Below, piece by piece: positions 1 through 5,062 of a stretch of 5,344 bases of DNA (position 1 is the stretch's first letter; each line of letters opens with the position of its first letter). Under the pieces are notes generated by a model, which had not been told where the DNA came from, searched no databases, and saw only the letters and a program-made list of their open reading frames with translations. Source of the DNA: a bacterium (GTDB taxonomy: Bacteria; Zixibacteria; MSB-5A5; GN15; FEB-12); contig JAUXBJ010000177.1 in the NCBI GenBank assembly GCA_030619425.1, positions 1 through 5,344 on the forward strand, read 5' to 3'. A program made the translations under genes and the position numbers.

Positions 1-2985
1 ATGTGGGTCAATGGCGAGACCAATTCGTCCGCCTGCGCTGGGGAGACTTTGCCCGGTGTCAGCATCTACCAGATTGATTTCCTGTTCGAAAACGCTACTC
101 AGTACAACTCTGAGTGGGGCAGTATCGAAGTTGACATCAACACGCTTCTGGCTGATCAGGGGGCGGATCGGCTGTATCTCAACGCCGTAGTCGGTGGCGA
201 GTGGGCGATCCAGAACCTTATTATAGATTCTCTGCTGGCGGCTTTCATCAAGACCTACTTCGGCCTGCGCATTCCGCCCGGCACAGATATTTATGAGCTT
301 CCTATCGATATCCAAATCACTCTGGAACCTCTCATCGAAATCCTCGAAGGGCCGCTGTTTCTCTACCCGGTCGGTTCGAGGGGCTTCAACGCCGAGGGTG
401 TCTCGATTGATGGTGAGTCGAACGATATCATTCCGACTATCATGCCGCCGGGATGGTTTGATCCCCTCGGCGAGAATTACGAGTGTGTCTGGAAGAACCT
501 GCCCGGTGAAAATGTCCAGGCGGCGTGCAACCAGTGCGTCCCTATGTCGGTGGCCAACAGCCTGCAGTGGCTTGAGAACACCTATCCCAGCATTACTATT
601 GACGACTCTCATGTCCCCGGGCTTCGCGGGGATACCTCGTTGGTGGGGCAGCTTGGTGAGTGCATGGAACGAGCGGTGACGGATCGCACCGACGGGAGCG
701 GGGTCAGTTTCAGAAAAATGCTCCAGGGTAAGCTCAAATACCTGAAGGATAACGGACTGGAAGATCAGATTGTCAACAAGCACCAGGTGGACACGGCTAT
801 TGTGCGTCGAGGCTGGCTTGATTCAGCTACCGTGCACTTAGCCGCGGATAGCAGTGTCTCCTCCGCCAACGAGACCGCGCCGAACGGCCGGGTATCATGG
901 GATTGGATCTATCAGCAGATAGAGGACGGCGAAGATGTCGAGTTGATCTACGGCTACTACAACAACGCCGGCCTTCGTACTGGCGGACACGCCGTTCGTG
1001 TGTTCGGCGCCGGTAAGACCAACGGTCGGCCCTGGCTGATGGTCAAGCACGATGCTCTGCAGACGGATGATGATCCCGGCGATACGCTGGGTCTTCAGGA
1101 GTGGTTCCAGTGGGTGGATACGCTCGATGACGGCACCATGACGTTCGGTTCAACTAATCAGAAGGTCGATTTTGCTCTCTCCGAGTCCCCGGCCGATCAC
1201 GAGTTGACAATTCACTTCTATCAGCTTGATCTGTATCTCAACGACGACATCATGTATTCCAACACGGATTGGGGTGAATTGGATCTTACGCTCACGCCCG
1301 AGGCCGACACCGACCTGGTCTATCTGAACGTGACGGTCAACGGCAGTTGGCAGGTCGAGAACATGCCGATCTGGCCACCTACTACCGATGAGGGGTCGAA
1401 GACGCTAAGTATCGCTTTCGATCTCGGTGTGCCTGCAGGAAGCACCATCACGTATGTGAACTACGGCTACTCACTAACCAGTACTACAGTAAGTGGCCCG
1501 CCGGCCGAGACCGGCATAACGGTAGTTGCAGACCGCGAGGGTATCCTCAACAGCGGTATTCGCGATGAGGCGGTACCAGCGCCTGATTCCGCGAAGCCAG
1601 CCAAGGGAGGTGCGGTAGCCGATCCTGTCAAGCAAGCCCACAAGGAGAAGGACTTCCCGAATCAGGATTGCGGGTTGAACGAATGTTGTCCTGCGGCTGT
1701 ATCTAACAGTTTGAAGTTCCTGAACAAGAAGCACAACATGGGTCTTAACGATTCCGATCTCACCGTCGCCAAAATGAGAACAGCTACCAACTGTGATGCA
1801 GACGGTGTGTGGGGTGACCATGACAGCACTCGTCCTGCCGGACAGCGCAACGCCTGGTGGGAGGATAAGAAGAAATACATGGAGAAAAACAAGATCCCAG
1901 TCACAACTCGCAAGATTACGGATCTCTCGAAGATCGCCGCCGAGATTGCTGCCGGCCAGGATGTCGAACTCGTAGGCGGCTGGCATGTAGCGGCGGTGGT
2001 CAGTATCACCGACTTGGGTGGCGGTAAGTACAAACTTGAAGTGAAGCACGACACCAAGCAGGGGAAAGCGGGGGGTACCAAGACCGAAACTATCATCTAC
2101 GATCCTGCAACAAAGAAGTTCACGGGAAGCCCTGGTTTCTTTGATGGTTCGGTTCTCGACTATTTCATTGTCGAATGCCCAAAGAAGGAACCAACCCCGG
2201 GCACCAACCGCAACAGTGAAGATGGCTACACGCCGCCGGATGGTAATCCCATTGGTACGATCTGGCATGAGTTGTATCCCGTCTACTGCACAGATTGGGT
2301 GATTATAGACTGGGAGGACAACGGTGACGGCAAGTTGGGTTACTGCGACAACGTTACGTTTGTCAACCCGGCCACCGAGGAAATCTCCCGAGAGCACATC
2401 GAGGAGGTGACAGCCACGATCACGGTCACTCGGTGGTCTGATCCGGACAGCGTTCACTACTTCGACTTCTGGTACGGACGACCCGATATGGAACCAATCG
2501 TTCCTGAGCCGGGTGATCTCTGGCATGAGGTCTGGCCCGATTACTGTACCATGCATGAGGTGCAGTACTGGGAGGATAACGGCAACGGCTATCTGGATTA
2601 CTGTGATTTCATAGGTTTCCTTGTCCTGACCGGACCGGATGCGGGGACGGTTCTGGATTACCATGTTGAGGCGTTTGAGACCGACGTCATTTCGGTGCCG
2701 GCAGAAGATACGACTTGTTGCATACCGCCTATGAGAGGTAATATCGACATGGATCCTGCGGATCAGATCGACATCTCCGATCTGGTCTATATCGTCGATT
2801 ATATGTTCACCGGTGGCCCGGCGCCGCCTTGCTGGGCGGAGGCCAACGTCGACTGTTCAGACGACGGTGACGGTGTCGAGGGTCCAGAGGATATTGACAT
2901 CTCCGATCTGGTCCACCTGGTTGATTACATGTTCAACCAGGGTCCGCCACCATGTCGCTGCGACTGTTCTGATTGTCCGCAATAA
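1..2985 (+). CDS. Large secreted multidomain protein with two cysteine-peptidase-like modules and a C-terminal dockerin (5' end missing)
   Basis: The frame is open from the first base to TAA at 2983-2985 (994 codons). There is no signal peptide, although the disulfide-type cysteines and dockerin imply export, so the true start is probably upstream. Domains in order by residue: beta-rich module A1 (about 20-110); peptidase-like module C1 (about 155-395), with C179 in QCVPMSVANSL, H330 in GGHAVRV and D351 in VKHD; module A2 (about 402-495), similar to A1; module C2 (about 550-727), with C562 in ECCPAAVSNSL, H662 in GGWHVAA and D684 in VKHD; two short Cys/EF-hand-like repeats (751-812 and 837-900); and a dockerin with two repeats (912-985). 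The Cys-x-Pro...Gly-His...Asp order resembles papain-fold C39-like peptidases. Peptidase activity is inferred from these motifs only; C2 is shorter than C1. The protein probably acts outside the cytoplasm, substrate unknown. Confidence is high for a real gene, moderate for the peptidase fold and low for the biological role. Confidence 0.9.
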   Translation: MWVNGETNSSACAGETLPGVSIYQIDFLFENATQYNSEWGSIEVDINTLLADQGADRLYLNAVVGGEWAIQNLIIDSLLAAFIKTYFGLRIPPGTDIYELPIDIQITLEPLIEILEGPLFLYPVGSRGFNAEGVSIDGESNDIIPTIMPPGWFDPLGENYECVWKNLPGENVQAACNQCVPMSVANSLQWLENTYPSITIDDSHVPGLRGDTSLVGQLGECMERAVTDRTDGSGVSFRKMLQGKLKYLKDNGLEDQIVNKHQVDTAIVRRGWLDSATVHLAADSSVSSANETAPNGRVSWDWIYQQIEDGEDVELIYGYYNNAGLRTGGHAVRVFGAGKTNGRPWLMVKHDALQTDDDPGDTLGLQEWFQWVDTLDDGTMTFGSTNQKVDFALSESPADHELTIHFYQLDLYLNDDIMYSNTDWGELDLTLTPEADTDLVYLNVTVNGSWQVENMPIWPPTTDEGSKTLSIAFDLGVPAGSTITYVNYGYSLTSTTVSGPPAETGITVVADREGILNSGIRDEAVPAPDSAKPAKGGAVADPVKQAHKEKDFPNQDCGLNECCPAAVSNSLKFLNKKHNMGLNDSDLTVAKMRTATNCDADGVWGDHDSTRPAGQRNAWWEDKKKYMEKNKIPVTTRKITDLSKIAAEIAAGQDVELVGGWHVAAVVSITDLGGGKYKLEVKHDTKQGKAGGTKTETIIYDPATKKFTGSPGFFDGSVLDYFIVECPKKEPTPGTNRNSEDGYTPPDGNPIGTIWHELYPVYCTDWVIIDWEDNGDGKLGYCDNVTFVNPATEEISREHIEEVTATITVTRWSDPDSVHYFDFWYGRPDMEPIVPEPGDLWHEVWPDYCTMHEVQYWEDNGNGYLDYCDFIGFLVLTGPDAGTVLDYHVEAFETDVISVPAEDTTCCIPPMRGNIDMDPADQIDISDLVYIVDYMFTGGPAPPCWAEANVDCSDDGDGVEGPEDIDISDLVHLVDYMFNQGPPPCRCDCSDCPQ
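58..2181 (+). repeat. Protein-level tandem duplication: two copies of a beta module plus peptidase-like module
   Basis: The first two thirds of the large secreted protein consist of the same two-module unit twice. Module A1 (residues 20-110) and A2 (402-495) share YQ[IL]D, a WG pair (W39-G40 and W424-G425), [LV]YLN (58-61 and 440-443), a lone Trp (W68 and W450) and an Asn (N72 and N454). Modules C1 and C2 share CxPxxVxNSL at C179 and C562, G-x-DVEL (310-315 and 652-657), a glycine-rich His segment (H330 and H662) and VKHD (348-351 and 681-684). The Cys-to-His distance is 151 residues in C1 but 100 in C2; His-to-Asp is almost equal (21 and 22). The copies have diverged strongly, so the duplication is old. 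Confidence 0.75.
2251..2700 (+). repeat. Two copies of a Cys-pair / EF-hand-like loop module
   Basis: Residues 751-812 and 837-900 of the large secreted protein are homologous repeats. Each starts with WHE (755-757; 841-843), then P-x-YC (C763; C849), then WEDNG-x-G-x-L (771-779; 857-865) and YCD (781-783; 867-869). The two cysteines are 19 residues apart in both copies, which fits a conserved disulfide. The segment from the Glu after Trp can be read as a 12-residue EF-hand-like loop: E772, N774, D776, G777, L779, D783 in the first copy and E858, N860, N862, G863, L865, D869 in the second. Calcium binding is an inference. I recognise no named family; the module may be a cell-surface or spacer domain. 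Confidence 0.7.
2734..2955 (+). other. C-terminal type I dockerin-like domain (two calcium-loop repeats)
   Basis: Residues 912-985 of the large secreted protein form two duplicated Asp-rich loops, each followed by a helix: GNIDMDPADQIDISDLVYIV (913-932) and, from A948, NVDCSDDGDG...DIDISDLVHLVDYMF. The shared core is DISDLVxxVDYMFxxGPxPP. This is the pattern of dockerin type I (PF00404), in which each repeat holds an F-hand calcium loop and binds cohesin in cellulosomes. In many non-cellulosomal bacteria, dockerin-like repeats end secreted proteins without a known cohesin partner. The second loop carries a few extra residues (about 954-963) compared with the first. The protein ends in a short Cys-rich tail, CRCDCSDCPQ. 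Confidence 0.85.
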
Positions 2986-2987
2986 GC

Positions 2988-3008
2988 ATCGCCTCTCTTA
3001 TCGGCGAT
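2988..3008 (+). other. Short hairpin directly after the stop codon of the large secreted protein gene
   Basis: ATCGCC (2988-2993) and GGCGAT (3003-3008) form a perfect 6-bp stem with a 9-base loop, starting two bases after the TAA. There is no T-run after it, so it is not convincing as a terminator alone; it may protect the 3' end of the transcript or be chance. Confidence 0.3.
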
Positions 3009-3033
3009 AGCGTTGATATCGTGCTAACGAAAT

Positions 3034-3061
3034 GGCCGCCTCTGCTGATGCAGGGGCGGCC
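3034..3061 (+). terminator. Probable terminator of the large secreted protein gene
   Basis: A 12-bp stem with one G-U pair (GGCCGCCTCTGC at 3034-3045 with GCAGGGGCGGCC at 3050-3061) closes on a TGAT tetraloop, 48 bases after the upstream stop codon. It is very GC-rich. The following bases, GCATTGTTGG, are only mildly T-rich, so the U-tract is weak. The position and strength still make a terminator the best reading. It could also act on transcripts coming from the convergent minus-strand gene. Confidence 0.6.
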
Positions 3062-3104
3062 GCATTGTTGGTCGTCTATTGGCTGAGCTTCAGAACACGG
3101 GTAC

Positions 3105-3156
3105 CCCACCTAAAGCGAATGCGACAGGTGGGATCTTCTTGTCGTGCAAACCCACC
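3105..3156. repeat. Mutually exclusive hairpin arms (CCCACCT / AGGTGGG / CCCACC)
   Basis: AGGTGGG at 3126-3132 is the exact reverse complement of CCCACCT at 3105-3111 (7-bp stem, 14-base loop). Its GGTGGG part can instead pair with CCCACC at 3151-3156 (6-bp stem, 18-base loop). The left arm overlaps the palindrome GGGTACCC. Three complementary arms in 52 bases, outside any gene, suggest a structured or repeat-derived segment. No regulatory role can be assigned, as no gene lies directly downstream on either strand. Confidence 0.4.
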
Positions 3157-3193
3157 CGACGTTGACCAGGCTGTGTTGCAATTGTGTGTTTCA

Positions 3194-3232
3194 CCGGTTG
3201 CTGCGTTCGCCGATGGCGAGCGTGTGAACCGG
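3194..3232. other. Nested 14-bp hairpin in the convergent intergenic region
   Basis: The outer arms CCGGTT (3194-3199) and AACCGG (3227-3232) pair perfectly. A symmetric 4x4 internal loop follows, then the inner arms CGTTCGCC (3204-3211) and GGCGAGCG (3215-3222), an 8-bp stem with one G-U pair closed by a GAT triloop. No T-run is present on either side, so it is not a classical intrinsic terminator. Lying about 140 bases past the stop of the minus-strand DinB-like gene, it could still block read-through between the two convergent genes. Confidence 0.4.
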
Positions 3233-3370
3233 CGGTTCCTAAGGTTGCTTTTCCACAACGCTTTAGCGACGATCGCAGGGTCACAACCACGCTTTCAGCG
3301 TGTTCAGGACGCCGCCTGATCGCTCTTGGTGGGGCACCGAAATCTCCTGGCTGTTATTCAGAACCGCGCT

Positions 3371-3874
3371 CTACACCGGCGGCTCCTCCTGACCGAAGGC
3401 CGCCCAGTCCTCCTTGGCCGGGCCGTACAGCCCCGGCACTCTGATGCCCGCCTGGCGCATCAGCACCGTCATCTGACCACGGTGATGGATCTCGTGCTCA
3501 ACCAGCGCCCGCAGTCCGAACCCACGTTGCCACTTCTCGCCGTACATGTCGACCTCCGAGGTCAGGACATCATCGTCCCAATCCATTTTGATGCGATCGA
3601 CCAGCGTCTTGGCCAGCTTCAAATAAGTATCGACGATTTCCTGGGCAGTCTTGGGTACAGGTTGTTCCCATTTGAAACCGCCGAAATCAAGACCCATCTG
3701 TTCGGCCATTTCCGGGATGGTCATAGTGATATGCCAGGCGACCCGACCCAGCGTGCGATGGTCATCGGCCACTGCCTGATTCAGCGACTCATCGGTCAGC
3801 GCGTGCAGCATCTTCAAGGTGTTGGTAGAGGTTTTCCCCCAGGCCTCAGTGAACTCATCAATTTTCGTGAACAT
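3371..3874 (-). CDS. DinB/YfiT-like family protein, putative metal-dependent enzyme
   Basis: A complete 167-residue protein, the usual size for the DinB-like four-helix-bundle superfamily. Family members bind a divalent metal through three histidines; some are thiol-dependent transferases (bacillithiol or mycothiol S-transferases, maleylpyruvate isomerase) and most have no known substrate. The triad is visible: H48 in RVAWH at the end of the second helix region, and H127 and H131 in LVEHEIHHRGQMTVLMR, the family's hallmark HxxxHxGQ segment (H130 lies between them). The C-terminal GLYGPAKEDW is also typical. There is no signal peptide or membrane helix, so it is cytosolic. The start is fixed by a strong Shine-Dalgarno sequence five bases upstream. 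It converges with the dockerin protein gene and diverges from the menaquinone genes, so it is probably a single-gene unit. The name DinB comes from Bacillus subtilis and does not mean DNA polymerase IV. The exact substrate cannot be told from the sequence. Confidence 0.92.
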   Translation of the reverse strand: MFTKIDEFTEAWGKTSTNTLKMLHALTDESLNQAVADDHRTLGRVAWHITMTIPEMAEQMGLDFGGFKWEQPVPKTAQEIVDTYLKLAKTLVDRIKMDWDDDVLTSEVDMYGEKWQRGFGLRALVEHEIHHRGQMTVLMRQAGIRVPGLYGPAKEDWAAFGQEEPPV

Positions 3875-3877
3875 TAT

Positions 3878-3884
3878 ATCTCCT
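3878..3884 (-). promoter_or_regulatory. Ribosome binding site of the DinB-like gene
   Basis: Read on the minus strand, AGGAGAT stands just before the ATG at 3874, with five bases between AGGAG and the start codon. This is a near-ideal Shine-Dalgarno sequence and decides the start. Confidence 0.85.
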
Positions 3885-3929
3885 ATCTACGCTTTCGTTC
3901 AATGATATGTTCGACCTGGTAGTCCGGCT

Positions 3930-4020
3930 TGTTGAAGAACCTTCGGTCCTCGTCATTGCGAGCGAGTCCGACCACAAGTGGCTTCCACGGGCGGACGAGC
4001 GCGGCAATCTCTCTTCAACA
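3930..4020. repeat. Palindromic intergenic repeat element of the 'CGTCATTGCGAGCGA...GCGGCAATCTC' type
   Basis: The outer arms TGTTGAAGA (3930-3938) and TCTTCAACA (4012-4020) are perfect 9-base inverted repeats. Inside them lies CGTCATTGCGAGCGA (3951-3965) on the left and GAGCGCGGCAATCTC on the right (3997-4011), with ATTGC (3955-3959) complementary to GCAAT (4004-4008). The next arms are GTCCG (3966-3970) and CGGAC (3992-3996), and the centre offers the alternatives CCAC/GTGG (3972-3981) or GTGG/CCAC (3978-3988). The motif is one I recognise as a widespread dispersed repeat in several bacterial lineages, especially uncultivated ones. It has no coding capacity of its own. Whether it is mobile, as REP/MITE-like elements are, cannot be judged from one copy. 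Confidence 0.7.
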
Positions 4021-4161
4021 GCATTCACCGGCGCCACAGTCATAAACGGCTTATTCAGCAACTCCTATTGTACAAAAACGAATCTGTACGGGCAAGGTGC
4101 ATTTAGCCGAGCACTGAGAGACTGGTTGCCGCGCAGAATCCTGGCCCGAACAAACGGGTAC
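4021..4161. other. Intergenic stretch with nothing recognisable
   Basis: Between the palindromic repeat and the candidate promoter I see no gene, RNA or clear signal. An open frame on the plus strand (3907-4191) runs through both the repeat and this stretch, but its peptide resembles nothing and it has no ribosome binding site. Confidence 0.4.
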
Positions 4162-4189
4162 TTGTATTCGATGCTGAAATCGGTATATT
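4162..4189 (+). promoter_or_regulatory. Candidate promoter for the menaquinone genes
   Basis: TTGTAT (4162-4167) and TATATT (4184-4189) are separated by 16 bases. The -10 box matches the sigma-70 consensus at five of six positions; the -35 box matches at only three. Transcription would start near 4196, giving a leader of about 40 bases that contains the hairpin at 4203-4222. It is the best candidate upstream of the methyltransferase gene, but the promoter consensus of this organism is unknown. Confidence 0.35.
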
Positions 4190-4202
4190 GACCCCGCTCT
4201 GT

Positions 4203-4222
4203 GGGATAGCCCGGTCTATCCC
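4203..4222 (+). promoter_or_regulatory. Leader hairpin just before the menG ribosome binding site
   Basis: GGGATAG (4203-4209) and CTATCCC (4216-4222) form a perfect 7-bp stem with the loop CCCGGT. The loop bases CCCGG (4210-4214) are complementary to CCGGG (4222-4226), which overlaps the first two bases of the Shine-Dalgarno sequence. A pseudoknot or an alternative fold could therefore hide the ribosome binding site. This is a structural observation; regulation is not shown. Confidence 0.4.
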
Positions 4223-4224
4223 CG

Positions 4225-4229
4225 GGTGA
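4225..4229 (+). promoter_or_regulatory. Ribosome binding site that favours the ATG at 4238
   Basis: GGTGA (4225-4229) is a perfect partial match to the anti-Shine-Dalgarno sequence and lies eight bases before ATG 4238. The alternative start, GTG at 4226, sits inside this motif and has no ribosome binding site of its own, so the ATG is preferred. Confidence 0.6.
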
Positions 4230-4237
4230 GTCAAAAT

Positions 4238-5062
4238 ATGGAAGCGAAATCTCATACTGTGCCCAAGAATGAGCCGGCCAGCATAAGCCGAAAATCCGTG
4301 GACGAATCGACCGCCGCGCGACAACGTGACAATGCGCGGATGTTCGACCGGATTGCCCATCGCTACGATTTGCTGAACAGGTTACTCTCGCTCCGGTGCG
4401 ATGTTACCTGGCGGCGACGGATGGCCGAGTGTTTGCCGGCAGCAAGGAATCTTCACGTTCTGGACGTGGCCACCGGTACCGCCGATTCGTTAGTATCTCT
4501 GGCGCAGCATTGTGATCGTATCGAACTGGGGGTCGGGCTGGATATGGCTGAGCGGATGCTCCGGATGGGTCAGGCAAAACTACATGGAGCCGGACAGAGC
4601 AAAAAGCTGTCGCTGGTGCGCGCCGATGGCGCCGCTATGCCCTTTGAAGACGGTAGTTTCGATGCTGTCACGATAGCTTTCGGTATCCGCAATTTCGCTG
4701 ACATGATCGGGGGGCTGCGCGAGTTTCATAGGGTTCTCAAGCCGGGCGGCCGTCTGCTGGTGCTTGAGTTTTCACTGCCGAGCAATTCATTTCTGCGTCG
4801 TAGCTACCTGGCTTACTTTCGGTATGTCATGCCGGTGATTGGGCGGCTTCTGTCCGGTGATGCCGCCGCTTACCACTATCTCAACCGCTCGGTGGAGAAC
4901 TTCCCGTACGGATCGGAGTTCTGTGAGTTGATCGCGGCAGCCGGTTTTGCCGACGTGCATGCTCATCCACTCACTCTTGGCGTCGCGACTATCTATCAGG
5001 GGCAGAAGGAACCGGCGTCTGACGTGTCACAACCCAACACCGAAGCTGATGGAACGGACTGA
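4238..5062 (+). CDS. ubiE: Demethylmenaquinone methyltransferase (UbiE/MenG/COQ5 family)
   Basis: A 274-residue class I SAM-dependent methyltransferase that C-methylates the quinone ring, the last step of menaquinone synthesis (demethylmenaquinol to menaquinol). Visible motifs from ATG 4238: the first UbiE signature, YDLLNRLLS...W (43-58); the SAM-binding motif VLDVATGTAD (74-83); an acidic residue after strand 2 (D102 in GLDMAERML); RADGAAMPF (128-136); AFGIRNFAD (147-155); the second UbiE signature RVLKPGGRLLVLEFS (165-179); YLNRSVENFP; and the C-terminal PLTLGVATIYQGQK. In the first signature the commonly seen Met and His are Leu46 and Asp55. It is somewhat longer than the usual 230-250 residues because of a hydrophilic N-terminal extension of about 30 residues and a polar C-terminal tail. 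A GTG start at 4226 would add four residues but lacks a ribosome binding site. It overlaps the next gene, an isochorismate synthase, so the menaquinone role (rather than ubiquinone) is favoured; menG is an equivalent symbol. Confidence 0.95.
   Translation: MEAKSHTVPKNEPASISRKSVDESTAARQRDNARMFDRIAHRYDLLNRLLSLRCDVTWRRRMAECLPAARNLHVLDVATGTADSLVSLAQHCDRIELGVGLDMAERMLRMGQAKLHGAGQSKKLSLVRADGAAMPFEDGSFDAVTIAFGIRNFADMIGGLREFHRVLKPGGRLLVLEFSLPSNSFLRRSYLAYFRYVMPVIGRLLSGDAAAYHYLNRSVENFPYGSEFCELIAAAGFADVHAHPLTLGVATIYQGQKEPASDVSQPNTEADGTD

Larger units (their letters stand above)
3062..3370. other. Intergenic region between convergent genes; no credible gene seen
   Basis: The short open frames here, on both strands, lack a convincing ribosome binding site, overlap one another and give low-complexity Arg/Pro-rich peptides resembling no protein I know. 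What is visible is structure: the palindrome GGGTACCC (3099-3106), a CCCACCT/AGGTGGG/CCCACC set (3105-3156), a nested hairpin (3194-3232) and a small CACGCT-TTC-AGCGTG hairpin (3288-3302). Two related short phrases, ACGCTTTAGCG near 3258 and ACGCTTTCAGCG near 3289, also occur. Degraded sequence, a dispersed repeat or a small structured RNA are all possible. Confidence 0.5.

Noticed and set aside
1474..2664. A long open frame on the minus strand (396 codons) opposite the dockerin protein gene
   Set aside because: It lies wholly antisense to a well-supported gene, has no ribosome binding site, and its peptide lacks recognisable motifs. It is a by-product of codon use on the other strand.
3105..3156. 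A CRISPR-like or tandem repeat array formed by the CCCACC/GGTGGG arms
   Set aside because: The units are only 6-7 bases, in mixed orientation, with no regular spacers; they are better read as alternative hairpin arms.
3076..3290. Two overlapping minus-strand short frames (60 and 66 codons)
   Set aside because: They overlap each other in different frames and cover the hairpin-rich segment. Such peptides are typical products of translating a non-coding repeat.
3032..3319. A 95-codon plus-strand frame in the convergent gap
   Set aside because: Its start codon touches the probable terminator stem, there is no ribosome binding site, and the peptide resembles no protein and overlaps other equally poor frames.
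3872..3902. A TTGAAC / TATAAT pair with 18-base spacing on the minus strand before the DinB-like gene
   Set aside because: The TATAAT box overlaps the ATG, so a transcript from it would begin inside the gene and miss both the ribosome binding site and the start codon. Probably chance.
3326..3922. A 198-codon plus-strand frame opposite the DinB-like gene
   Set aside because: The minus-strand protein has the family motifs and a strong ribosome binding site; the opposite frame has neither.
3907..4191. A 94-codon plus-strand frame upstream of the menaquinone genes
   Set aside because: It runs through the palindromic repeat, has no ribosome binding site and gives no recognisable peptide.
4226..4237. 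GTG at 4226 as the start of the methyltransferase gene
   Set aside because: It lies within the GGTGA motif that serves the ATG at 4238 and has no upstream ribosome binding site.
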